DNA from: Cephalopachus bancanus
Lineage: Eukaryota; Chordata; Mammalia; Primates; Tarsiidae
Direction of reading: 5' to 3'
Assembly (NCBI GenBank): GCA_027257055.1
Contig: JAPVLO010000053.1
Span: forward strand, 10,558,001-10,622,000
Length of the DNA: 64,000 nucleotides
Shown: in pieces, positions 54,977 to 64,000 of the stretch
How the letters are laid out: each line of letters opens with the position of its first letter
Numbering within the stretch: position 1 is the first letter of the stretch
Position numbers and translations under genes: made by a program
The notes under the pieces: model-generated
Told to the model about the DNA's origin: nothing
The model's database searches: none
What the model saw: the letters and a program-made list of their open reading frames with translations, nothing else

Positions 54977-55423
54977 GCTAAATGGTGGCTCTTAAAAGGA
55001 CATGTTCACCTCCAAATTCCTGGAAACTACAAGTGTGATGTTATTTGAAAAAAGGGTATTTGCAGATGTAATCAAGGACCTTGAGGTGAGCATATTCTGG
55101 GTTATCCAGATGGGTACTTGTCATCAAATGACAAGTGTGCTTATAAGATATAGAAGGGGAGACAAAATTAAGAGAGAAGAAGGCCATGTGAACACCATGG
55201 CAGAGCTTGGAGCGATGCAGTCACAAGCCAAAAATGCCTGGAACCAGAAACTGGAAGAAGCAAGGAACAGGTTCTTGCCTAGCGTTGCTGGAAGGAGTGT
55301 GGCCCTGACCATGCTTTGGTTTTTGGCTTCTGGCTTTCAGAACTGTGAAAGAATACATATCTGTTGTGTTAAGGCATGCAATTTGTGGTACTTTGTTACA
55401 GCAGCCACAGGAAACTAAATACA
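54977..55423 (+). repeat. MaLR-type (MLT1-like) solo LTR, sense
   Basis: ACCTCCAAATTCCTGGAAAC, GGGTATTTGCAGATGTAATC, AAGAAGGCCATGTGAACACC, CAGAACTGTGAAAGAATACA and GGAAACTAAATACA. Complete or nearly so. Confidence 0.75.
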
Positions 55424-55741
55424 GTCTCTGAGGAGCTGCAGGGCAGCAGAAGTTTCTGGCCTCACTAACATCTCGTCCCTCCCCCAGTTGCTAGCTTAGC
55501 TGGAATTAGGGAACAGCCACGGAGGAAAGAAAAGAAGTCAAGTCCCATCTCGTGTGGTGAGCAGAGAAACCCTAAACAGCCCACAGGTGGGGGGCGGAGG
55601 GGGGTGGTGGGATGCCACCCGAATTAGACTCCAACTCAAAAAAAAAAAAAATGCAAAACAGTTTTTAAAAATGTCCAAAATTCCAGAATCTGGATAGACC
55701 AGGTACATTGGTCTATTTTGTCTGAATATTTAGATGACTGT

Positions 55742-56340
55742 TCAGCATAGTAGAAGGGATGAGAGTGCAGGCTTTAGAGTCAGATAAACTAGGATTTAAA
55801 ACCTCATTCTGGCTGGGCTCGGTGGCTCAGTCTGTAATCCCAGCACTTTGGGAGGCCAAGGGGAATGGATTACCTGAGCTTGTGGGTTCGAGACCAGCCC
55901 AGGCAACTTGGCGAGAACTCGTCTCTACAATAAATCAAAAATTAGCCTGGTGTGGTAGCGTGTGCCTGTAGTTTCAGCTACTTGGAAGGCTGAGGCAGAA
56001 GGATTGCCAGAGCCCAGCAGGTTGATGCTTGGATGGCTGTGAGTGTGCCACTGCACTCCAGTCTAGGTGACAGAGTGAGACTCCAACTCTAAGAAACAAA
56101 CAAACAAACAAACAAACAAAAACCCTGGTTCTATCTCATGGTAGCTTGGTGACCATGGACAAGTGGCTTAACTTCTTTATGTCTCAGTTTCTACACCTTT
56201 CAGATTGGGAAAGTAAGATACACCTTGTAGGGTATTGGTTTAATGAGATTTAATATATATATTATATACATACATGGTATATATATTATATATAAAATTA
56301 AGAGCAGAAAGTTTGTGCTCAGTCAGGTGTAGCTATAATC
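55742..56340 (+). repeat. MIR, sense, split by an Alu
   Basis: 5' half 55742-55811 (GAGAGTGCAGGCTTTAGAGT) and 3' half from about 56123 (GTAGCTTGGTGACCATGGAC, TATGTCTCAGTTTCTACACC) belong to one MIR. An AT-rich stretch, TATATATTATATA-like, lies at 56252-56300. Confidence 0.82.
55812..56122 (+). repeat. Alu of the local lineage, sense, with (AAAC)n tail
   Basis: GGCTGGGCTCGGTGGCTCAG, TCTGTAATCCCAGCACTTTG, GTGGGTTCGAGACCAGCCCA, linker ACAATAAATCAAAAATTAGC, end GTGAGACTCCAACTC, then (AAAC)n at 56094-56122. This is the best full-length sense copy for the diagnostic positions. Confidence 0.95.
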
Positions 56341-57239
56341 TCTTTACTGAATATACAGGGCAGTGTAAAATAAGTGTTATCTATGCTATTATGACCACTC
56401 CGTAGATACTTGTAAATGGTTGTATCATAGACCATTAAATAGACGTGGCAGAGATGAAACTGATTTTGGCAGCAGCCACGTGGGTTTCCTAGTGTCCCTC
56501 AGTGAACTTATGGCTAATTACACGGTCCTACCACCATCTCGTCTCTGAGTTTCAATGGCACCCCTCTTCTTGTTTCCCCAGCTCCTGTCATGAGCTCATG
56601 GTTTTAGAAGGCATAGAGATAAGTTACCCTGAATATACACTTTGGGCACCTTGGGCACTCAGGTTTAGATTAACAAGCGTTTGGAGGCAAAGAATAAGGT
56701 CCCCAAATAACCCATTTAGGATTGCACCTGGCTTTATGATCCTACAAGAAGGAGCTATCTAGCCAATAGGAGGATTAACCAATAAAGGATTTAGAAGACA
56801 CTCACTAAATAAAAATAACATGAGTCATTTTCCAGGATGCCTCCTGAGTTCTTGTTGCATTTAAGTGCTGCATGTGAAGTCTGGTTTATTTTTATGGGCT
56901 TTGAGTCATTTGTTCCCACAGCCTTCCTCATTCCTGTAACAACACTCTGCTCAGTTACACGTGGCATTCTGCACACATGTTCCTCCATTTTCCAGTTGGG
57001 TTGTGGAGAGAACACTCTCACCAAGAGGCAGAGGTAGCCAGGGAAGGCCTACTTTCAGTGTTTCTGCCAAAATGTTGCAGAAACACTGGTGAGTTTTGAT
57101 CTGTGGTCAGCATCTCAATACTTTATCTTGCTGTGTGGCAATTCCAGTCAGGCAGGGTGATACTTTGGGGGCATAGGCTCAGAAAATAGTGTTTTCTGGA
57201 AGAATAAATAAACAACAAAAAGCTTCCTCTACTGGATGT
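56341..57239. other. Unclassified DNA
   Basis: No gene or named repeat recognised. Confidence 0.4.
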
Positions 57240-57440
57240 TTCTACAACACAGGCATTTTGCTAAGAGTTTCACAGGTACTTTCTTATTTAATCATTACAA
57301 CAGATCTTTGAGACGGACCATATCATTCCCATTTCTTTAGGCCAAGTAAAGCTCAGAGATCTCTTGACCAAGCTGAGGGTCACATGACTAATAAATGGCG
57401 ATGTTGAGATTCAGACCAAGCCTCACAGTCCCACACTATT
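57240..57440 (-). repeat. MIR, antisense
   Basis: CTTATTTAATCATTACAACA, CATTCCCATTTCTTTAGGCC, AAGCTGAGGGTCACATGACT and GAGATTCAGACCAAGCCTCA. Confidence 0.78.
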
Positions 57441-57514
57441 CCAGTTCACTGGGTATGGAGGGATGGATGTTGAGTCACTTGTGTTCCAGAACACAATATT
57501 TTTGAAGTGATGAG

Positions 57515-58267
57515 TGTCTTAGTTCATTTGTACATTCTATAACGGAATATGTGAGACTGGGTAATGTATAACAAACAGAAATTTATTTCTCACGGTTCTG
57601 GAGGATCACGGTGCTGTCATGTGGTCATCTTGTGAGGGCCTTCTTGCTGTATCCTCACATGGTTGAAGGCAGAAGCCAAGCCCTTTTTAATAATAGTGAC
57701 TTAGTCTGTGTTGTTGCAAAAGAATACCTGAGACTGAGACTGAGTAATTTATAAAGAAAAGAGACTTATTTAGGTTTATTTAGGTCATGGTTCTGAAGAC
57801 TAGGAAGCTCAAGGGCATGGTTCAGGCTTTTGGCTAGGGCTTTTGTGCTAGAGAAGGTCAACGGGGAAGTGAGCACATTGCAAAGATGAGGAAAACCTAA
57901 GGGATATCCTGGCTTTATAACAACCCACTCTCCCAGAAACGAATACATTGTTGAGAGAGCTAATTCAGTCTCATAAAAATAAGAACTCACCACTGCAAGA
58001 ACAGCAACAAGCTTCTTGAGGGATCCAAATCTAAGACCCAAACACCTCCTACTAGGCCCTACATCCCAACACCGCAGGACTGGGGATAAAATCTTAACAT
58101 GAGCTTTGGTCGGAACAAACAAACAAACAAACAAATAAACCAAATCCAAACCACAGCAAACAACATTAAATATCTCACCTCCCCAAAGACCCTATCTCTC
58201 AGCACCACTGCGCTGGGGATCAAGCTTCCAACACATGAGTTTTGGGGGACATATTCAGACCAGAGCA
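57515..58267 (-). repeat. MaLR-type LTR, antisense, split by a second MaLR LTR
   Basis: Outer element: 57515-57696 (TGTCTTAGTTCATTTGTACA, AGAAATTTATTTCTCACGGT) and 58159-58267 (GCTGGGGATCAAGCTTCCAA to TCAGACCAGAGCA). Confidence 0.78.
57697..58158 (-). repeat. Nested MST/MLT-type MaLR LTR, antisense
   Basis: Starts TGACTTAGTCTGTGTTGTTG, ends CCAAATCCAAACCACAGCA. Contains (AAAC)n at 58114-58135. It lies wholly within the outer LTR. Confidence 0.78.
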
Positions 58268-58424
58268 ATGAGTTTAGAGGTTCTCTACATTGACACATGG
58301 AGAAAACCAGCAACTGGCTGGGAGTGTTACTTTGACTTCTGTTCCATTCAAGAGTTAGTAAAATCTGGATGGAGAGAAATAATATATATATATGTATCAG
58401 GAGGTTTGCCTGAGGTTATGAACT

Positions 58425-58585
58425 TTGTTATCCTCTAGATGAGTGGTTCTCATCAAAAATGTCCAATTAGTCAGATTCCCCAGGGTGAGATTCAGGCATC
58501 TATATTTTTTAAAAAGGTAATCTGTAGGTGATCCTGATGCATCTAGTGTGTGGACTGGCATTTGGGGACCACTGTGTAAAACATT
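58425..58585 (+). mobile_element. MER5-like hAT element
   Basis: GAGTGGTTCTCATCAAAAAT, CAGATTCCCCAGGGTGAGAT, GGTGATCCTGATGCATCTAG and TTTGGGGACCACTG, with terminal inverted CAGTGGT-type ends. Confidence 0.75.
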
Positions 58586-58996
58586 CAAGATTTTATCTCT
58601 GAATTAAGCCTCGCCATTAGAGAGCTGTAAATCAATGACTTTTTTTAGCTTTGAAAATCATGATTTTTACCATCCTGTGTGGTCACTGATTGAAAATAAA
58701 GAATGTTATAAGATTTAGCCATATATAATTTGTAATGAAACAGTATATATATGAGATAATTGATATTGCCAAAGATACAATTCAGTAATCAGACAGGTCT
58801 CTTAATTAACTTTATTTTATGCTTTAATACTAGAAGTAACTTTGCTTCTCCTGATAACTGCTTTTTCTCCCTCCATGTGGATATCGTGTTACGTGACTAA
58901 CTGAATTTCTTTAAATTGGCCACAGGGAAGCCTATAAGAAAATGTATACCTTTTTAGAAAACTATAAGGAAACTTATGTGTGTTTTTCTTTCTTTC
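58586..58996. other. AT-rich unclassified DNA
   Basis: No gene or named repeat recognised. Confidence 0.4.
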
Positions 58997-59262
58997 TTTT
59001 TTGAGTTGGAGTCTCACTCTGTTGCCCTGGCAGTGGCACACTCATGGCCACCCCAGTGCTGACCCGCTGGGATCTGGTGATCCTTTTGCCTCAGCCTTCC
59101 AAGTAGCTGGAACTACAGGCACGTGCTACCACACCCGTCTAATTTTTGATTCATTGTAGAGACGAGTTCTCGCCAAGTTGCCTGGGCTGGTCTCAAACCC
59201 GCGGGCTCAGGCAATTCACTCGCCTTGGCCTCCCAAAGTGCTGGAATTACAGGTTGGGATTA
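58997..59262 (-). repeat. Alu of the local lineage, antisense
   Basis: GAGTTGGAGTCTCACTCTGT, linker TTTTTGATTCATTGTAGAGA, GGTCTCAAACCCGCGGGCTC, CAAAGTGCTGGAATTACAGG. It lacks the last left-arm bases. Confidence 0.9.
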
Positions 59263-59467
59263 CATGTTTTTGTTTCTAATTTTATTCCTGGATTCTTTTT
59301 TTCTATCCTTTTCTTCTGTTCTTAACATTCCCACAATTTCCCTACCAAATGTAGGTTTTTGATCTGTCTACCATGGTTGTTCACTCATAAAATGGAGATT
59401 TCTTTCACACTTTAATTTTTCAGAAATTGGGATAAGACCTACTTCGTGCACACATTTAATGTGATAG

Positions 59468-59927
59468 TGTATTAGTTTCTTAAGGCTTCCATAAAAAAGT
59501 TTCAAATATGAAGTGGTTGAAAACAGCAGAAATTAATTTTCTCACATTCTGGGAGTTAGATATCTAAGATCAAGGTGTTGACAGGGCCATGCTCCCTCTG
59601 ATGGCTATCAGGAAAAATCCTCTCTTACCTTTTCTTGCTTCTTGTATCTGCTGGCAATCCTTGGTGTTCCTTGGCTTACAGATGCCTCACTCTGTCGCAT
59701 GGCCATCTTCTCCCTGTGTCTTCACATTGTTTTTTCTTTGTCTGTGTGTCCAAATTTCCCCTTTTAATACACACCAATCGTATTGGATTAGGGCCCTAAT
59801 AATGACCTCATTTGGATTACTACTATAAAGACCCTATTTCTAAATAAGATCACATTCCGAGGTACTGGGAGTTAGGACTTAAACATATCTTCTTTTGGGA
59901 TGGGAGACACAAGTTAACCTATAGCAT
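59468..59927 (-). repeat. MaLR-type LTR, antisense
   Basis: TGTATTAGTTTCTTAAGGCT, GGGCCATGCTCCCTCTGATG, CATGGCCATCTTCTCCCTGT, TTGGATTAGGGCCCTAATAA and TTAACCTATAGCA. Confidence 0.8.
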
Positions 59928-61089
59928 CCATAACATAGTATCTCTTTTCTTTTCCTTTTTATTTTTTCTTTAACCTTTATCTTGACCTTTTTTTCTTGAC
60001 CATTTTCCTAATGGTCACCTACCAGGGATAGACTATTGGGTGCCAAAATTGTATTTTTTATTAAGGTGAGTTTAGAAAATATCTATCTATTCAGTTGCCC
60101 TGGCCTTTCCCAGTCCAAATAGTCTGAATAATTACTTTACATCATCTCTTAAATCTGGCATTGACTTAGGATGCATTCGTGACCCTTAATGCTCCATTGA
60201 TGGCAAAAACCACACCTTATCTACAGGGTCTACAGGATCATTCTTATTTCCAGAGGAGGGGATTGAATTTTGCAGCAAGACTCTATTTCTGTATAACCCT
60301 TGTCTCATATTATCCCCTTAAAAGGATGTCCCTTCTGCAATGTCCTAGAGCAATGGAGAACATATCAGGAAAACTTATTCGAAACAACAAGTTCCCATCA
60401 ACCAGTATCTCAAAGCTCTTGAAGTAGTAGAGGGAGGAGCTTCCAGGTGACAATCAGTGCTCAAGATTTCTTCCCCCACCTACAACTAGGGAGCTCTTAA
60501 CTACTTACCCATTGGAGATGGTATCTGTAGGTCTCTTTCACAGGCTTTTCTGGAATGTGTTTGCAGAACTTCCATTTCTAGTTGCTGTAGCACTTGCGTG
60601 GGACAAGACAGAGCAAAACCCTGCTGTTACTGAAATCTCTGCATGAACTTGGAGCACCTAGAAACAGGTGTAGAGACAGAACTCTCAGTAAGTGCTGGTT
60701 TGGCTCTGATGTGGACAAGTGGTTGATCTAACATAGATTGTCATGGATCAGCAAGGATCTTGGACTGGCATAGGACATTGAAATGGAACAGGGGTGATGA
60801 AGCCATCAGACTACAAAGGAAGTAGGAAAGTCAGATCAGAGCCAGCAAAGAGATGATCTCTGAGCTACCTCTGGCTGGATTTCACCAAAACCTGAAAAAT
60901 GGGGAGGAAGTAGTTCATACCAAATCCATATGGTAGCTATGCTCTTTAGTATTTGTATTTTTTGTGTAAATCAAGGTTTAAGTTAGCAGGTTAGTAAATG
61001 GCGAATTAAAAGTATCCTTTGGAATACTACTATCAGAAGGTATTTAAACTGGGGAATCTTCCCAGTGTCATCACACTCTTGGTTGCTGG
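59928..61089. other. Unclassified DNA
   Basis: No gene or named repeat recognised in about 1.16 kb. Confidence 0.4.
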
Positions 61090-61395
61090 GTGTTCAGAGC
61101 AGAAAAACATCTGTCTCACAGTGACAACACTTCATTCCTCCAAATGCTCCATGCTGGTTCTCACTCCCATCACTCCACCAAAATAATTACCACTGAGGTC
61201 ACCTAAATGTCACCTGATGTCTGGAAACATCCCTGTTCTACCTTCCACGTAGTCCTCTTCTTCCTTTACCTCTTAGGAATGGGTGATTTTGAAACATCCT
61301 CTTCCTTTGTCTTCTGTAACACTCTTGTCTTCTACTCCTCTATTCCTGTCTACCCCAGGTCTGCACAGGCTCATCCTCCTCTACTGAGTTGTTAG
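61090..61395 (+). repeat. L2 ORF2-region fragment, sense
   Basis: CATCACTCCACCAAAATAAT, TACCACTGAGGTCACCTAAA and CTCTTCCTTTGTCTTCTGTA match the L2 reverse-transcriptase region layout. Confidence 0.5.
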
Positions 61396-61854
61396 ATGTT
61401 GGGGTGGTTCAAAAAAACAGGCATTATTTTCTGGTATTTATGTGGCATCATGAGGAGAGTTGGTGGCCACGTGGTATTTAAAGAGCTAAGGATGGGACAA
61501 CCTTTGAGAAGATTTCTGAGTCTTCAGGTGAGGTGCAACATTTGTACCAAACCACACAAGAAGCTCAGGGACTGCTGCTATCAACTCTTATACAGGGATT
61601 ATTGGGATGCACTTCTGAGACTCAAATTCTTGTCAGTTAACATTTTGCCTGTTCTTGGAGAAAGAAAGATTCTAAGATTTATGTTGAAACAACACAACAG
61701 CAAAAACAGATGCAAAACAAAAACAAAAGCCAAACAAAAACAAGTAGATGAGGTATAGCCTCATCAGAGTTTGGAAAGGAATAGAGTAGGTCAAGTGCTT
61801 GGAGATCATTTAGAAAGGGAGATGTGACAATATCACAATTATTCTTGCTATTCT
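61396..61854. other. Unclassified DNA with a 120-codon open frame
   Basis: 61396-61758 (+) is open for 120 codons, Lys-rich at the end because of an A-rich tract (AAAACAAAAACAAAAGCC). No domain or homolog recognised. Probably chance. Confidence 0.35.
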
Positions 61855-62156
61855 TTTTCTTTTTTTTTTTTTTTTTTGAGTTGGAGTCTCACTCTATTGC
61901 CCAGACTGGAGTGCAGTGGCACGCTCCCGACCACTGCAGTCTCGACCTGCTGGGCTCCGGCGATCCTTCCGCCTCAGCCTTCCAAGTAGCTGGAACTACA
62001 GGCACGCGCTACCACGTCCAGCTAATTTTTTATTTATTGTAGAGATGAGGTCTCGCCAAGTTGCCCAGGCAGGTCTTGAACCCGCGGGCTCAGGCAATCC
62101 ACTCGCCTCGGCCTTCCAAAGTGCTGTGATTACAGGCTGAGCCACGGAGCTTGGCC
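61855..62156 (-). repeat. Young Alu of the local lineage, antisense, with target-site duplication
   Basis: T-run, GAGTTGGAGTCTCACTCTAT, GGGCTCCGGCGATCCTTCCG, TTTTTTATTTATTGTAGAGA and GGTCTTGAACCCGCGGGCTC. TATTCTTGCTATTCT flanks it at about 61840 and 62157. Confidence 0.95.
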
Positions 62157-63447
62157 TATTCTTGCTATTCTACTAGTTTTTATCCTTTCAATATTGCTTG
62201 CCTGGTGACTTCATTAGATCACCACTGTAAAACACCAATTATTGCTTGGAACATTTTTTACTGTAGAACAATATATAGTTTGCTTTTAAAAAACTAGGTT
62301 GAAGAGCCGGAAAAGAAACTGAGTTGCTGAAAGCTCCCCACCCTGCATGTTTATCATGCTAAGTAAAAGCTACTTTTGTTGCTTGTTGCAGGATATAAAC
62401 AAGTGTCAGTCATCTTAACAAAGAGGCATCATTTGACTTAATTGCAAATTAAAAAGCATAAACCACCCTAAACATGGAGTTAATGCTGCATCAAATCAAT
62501 ATAGTAATTGCACCAGGGCAATTGAGAGGTTCATGGAGTTTCCATACCTTGCATATTAAAAGAAGACAAATCCCTAAGAGAGTTGGTAAGCTTTACTGAA
62601 TGGTCAGCAGTCATGGTAAATTGTACTGACTGGCTTTTTCTTTGAGGGTGGACCAGACCGGCTGAATTCTTCATTGTCTGTGGCAACACAAAGGAAGGGC
62701 CTCTGCCCCTGAAAAGTAGTTAATAATTCTTTTTGTGTGTTGGGCTGTAGAAGTTCTTGAAGTTTCATGGTCAAAGGAAGAAAAGGACATTCCTAGGCCT
62801 CCTTGTAATGCCTTGTGTTGAGTGTTGATTCTCTGGGGACCCAGCAATTATTTCTTTATAGACTTGACATATAGTGGCAGCTAAATTATGCCTGTGGAAT
62901 ATGTCTGATTGACAGACCCCAAGTCAATTTTTGCTTTGCTGAGACATTCAGGTGACACTGGTCCTTTGTTCAGCCACGAAGCACAGAGCTGTGCTAGCAA
63001 GCTACAATCCAAGTGGCTTTTTTTCCCTTAAAGTGGTCTTATTCCAGAGATGACCTGGGACAAAAGGTGGGTGAATTTGGTTTTTGCCTTTGTCATGGGA
63101 TTTGAAGAGCACAGAGAATGCCTCCAGTCCCAAATAGCTCTCCTCTACTATGCTGTCACAATCCTGAAATAATTTCCTATAGACATGCATTCCTTTGAGT
63201 GTCTGAAGCACCAGTTAAAATGCAATTGCCCCAGGGAAGGATGAACAAATTAAACAATTAAACAGCTATTAATATCGCAATGTCAAGTTGATTCAAGAGG
63301 AAATATCCTATGTTCCCCCATGAGGTGCTCATGCAATAATGCTTGATCGTGTGTCTTGATTAGTTTACCAAATTAGCCAGTCACCTCCCAGGAACCCCAG
63401 GGAACAAGACACCCCCTGGATGAGCTTGGATGAGGTAGAAGAAGAGA

Positions 63448-63448
<1 letters not shown>
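62157..63448. other. Repeat-free stretch, candidate conserved non-coding DNA
   Basis: About 1.3 kb without a named repeat. Segments 62380-62560 and 63210-63380 are dense in ATTA/CAAT-type motifs (TGACTTAATTGCAAATTAAA, AGCTATTAATATCGCAATGT). No exon recognised. Confidence 0.35.

Positions 63449-63490
<42 letters not shown>
63449..63490. repeat. (TG)n microsatellite, 21 units
   Basis: Uninterrupted TG dinucleotides. The Thr-His translation is an artefact. Confidence 0.98.
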
Positions 63491-63492
<2 letters not shown>

Positions 63493-64000
63493 CTGGGCGT
63501 TGCCTTGGTTATTGGCTCCTAGATTCCTTCCTTTTTTTTTTTTTTTTTGGCTTTGCTCTCTCCTGCTTTGTTTTTCCCAACAGGTGCTGAAGTGAATGTG
63601 TTTGTGGATCCTGAGTGGGCCTCTGAGCCCAGGAGCCTTCACTGTCTTTTGCAGGCTGCCCTACTGCTATGTGCCAGAGTATGAGACAGGCCTTGGCCCA
63701 TTCTCCTATCCCTTTCCTCTTCCCTCCCAGAACCCCAACCCTGATCATAGCTCACATGGCTGCACCACCATCCACCCATGAGATTTTCACCATGTTCTCT
63801 TCTTGAGGACCAGACCCTGATCCTTGTATTCCCAGCTATGGTTAGCATCCATTCCTAAATGAAGGCATCTCTGCCAGGGTCTACATACCATCAGTTCCTT
63901 GACACACTTCTCACTCCCCACTAGATTAGAATCTTCTCTGGGGTTCCCCCTTAGTCTAGGCGAAGCCTAATTGGTCACAAACCTTTGAAATCTGTTATTA
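63491..64000. other. Unclassified DNA
   Basis: A T-run of about 18 lies near 63531-63548. No gene recognised in the remainder. Confidence 0.4.

Noticed and set aside
61396..61758. 120-codon plus-strand open frame as a small protein
   Set aside because: The Lys-rich end comes from an A-rich tract. No homolog recognised.

Overview
The window is vertebrate nuclear DNA from a primate. Dimeric Alu SINEs, MIR, L2, L1, MaLR-type LTRs, a MER2/Tigger-type element, hAT elements and a mariner relic make up most of what can be recognised. The younger Alus share a private linker (ACAATAAATCAAAAAATTAG on the Alu sense strand) and a GCGGGTTCGAGACC B-box region that differ from the human form and from my recollection of the lemur form. 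I infer a non-anthropoid haplorrhine such as a tarsier. This is an inference from SINE diagnostics, not a proven identification. I recognise no intact host protein-coding exon, tRNA, rRNA or snRNA gene.

Layout. Positions 1-3751 hold the 5' part of a defective class II (betaretrovirus-like) endogenous provirus on the minus strand. In its own reading order it has a short LTR, a primer-binding site matching tRNA-Ile, a leader carrying a 13-unit array of a 28-bp repeat, gag (matrix, PPPY, capsid), an RNase H fragment, integrase core and C-terminal domain, a scrap of SU, and TM. Large internal deletions have removed nucleocapsid, protease, most of RT, the N-terminal part of integrase and most of SU. 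The 3' LTR lies outside the window. From 3752 to 64000 the DNA is CpG-poor and intron- or intergenic-like: old repeats separated by unclassified single-copy-looking stretches. Notable items are a MER2-like element split by an Alu monomer (7348-7817), a mariner relic with a damaged catalytic site (16839-17386), a 129-bp inverted duplication (19500/20521), a 416-420 bp direct duplication (23605/26133), a long L2 (27270-28965), nested MaLR LTRs (12268-12948, 21782-22428, 38200-39185, 57515-58267), a hAT-type transposon split by two Alus (39841-41802), and a processed pseudogene of ARL2BP on the minus strand (53007-53486).

Working relations. Nothing here forms a host operon or pathway. The one module with related parts is the provirus, where leader, PBS and gag are adjacent as expected, but stops and deletions leave no intact retroviral gene. 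The least explained signals are the hairpin-forming 28-mer array in the leader, the pairing of a class II gag/pol with a tRNA-Ile primer site, and a cluster of six TAATT(N)5GTAA-like 14-mers at 54371-54681. I found no convincing new biological system. Family names for old repeats are by recall and need a RepeatMasker check.
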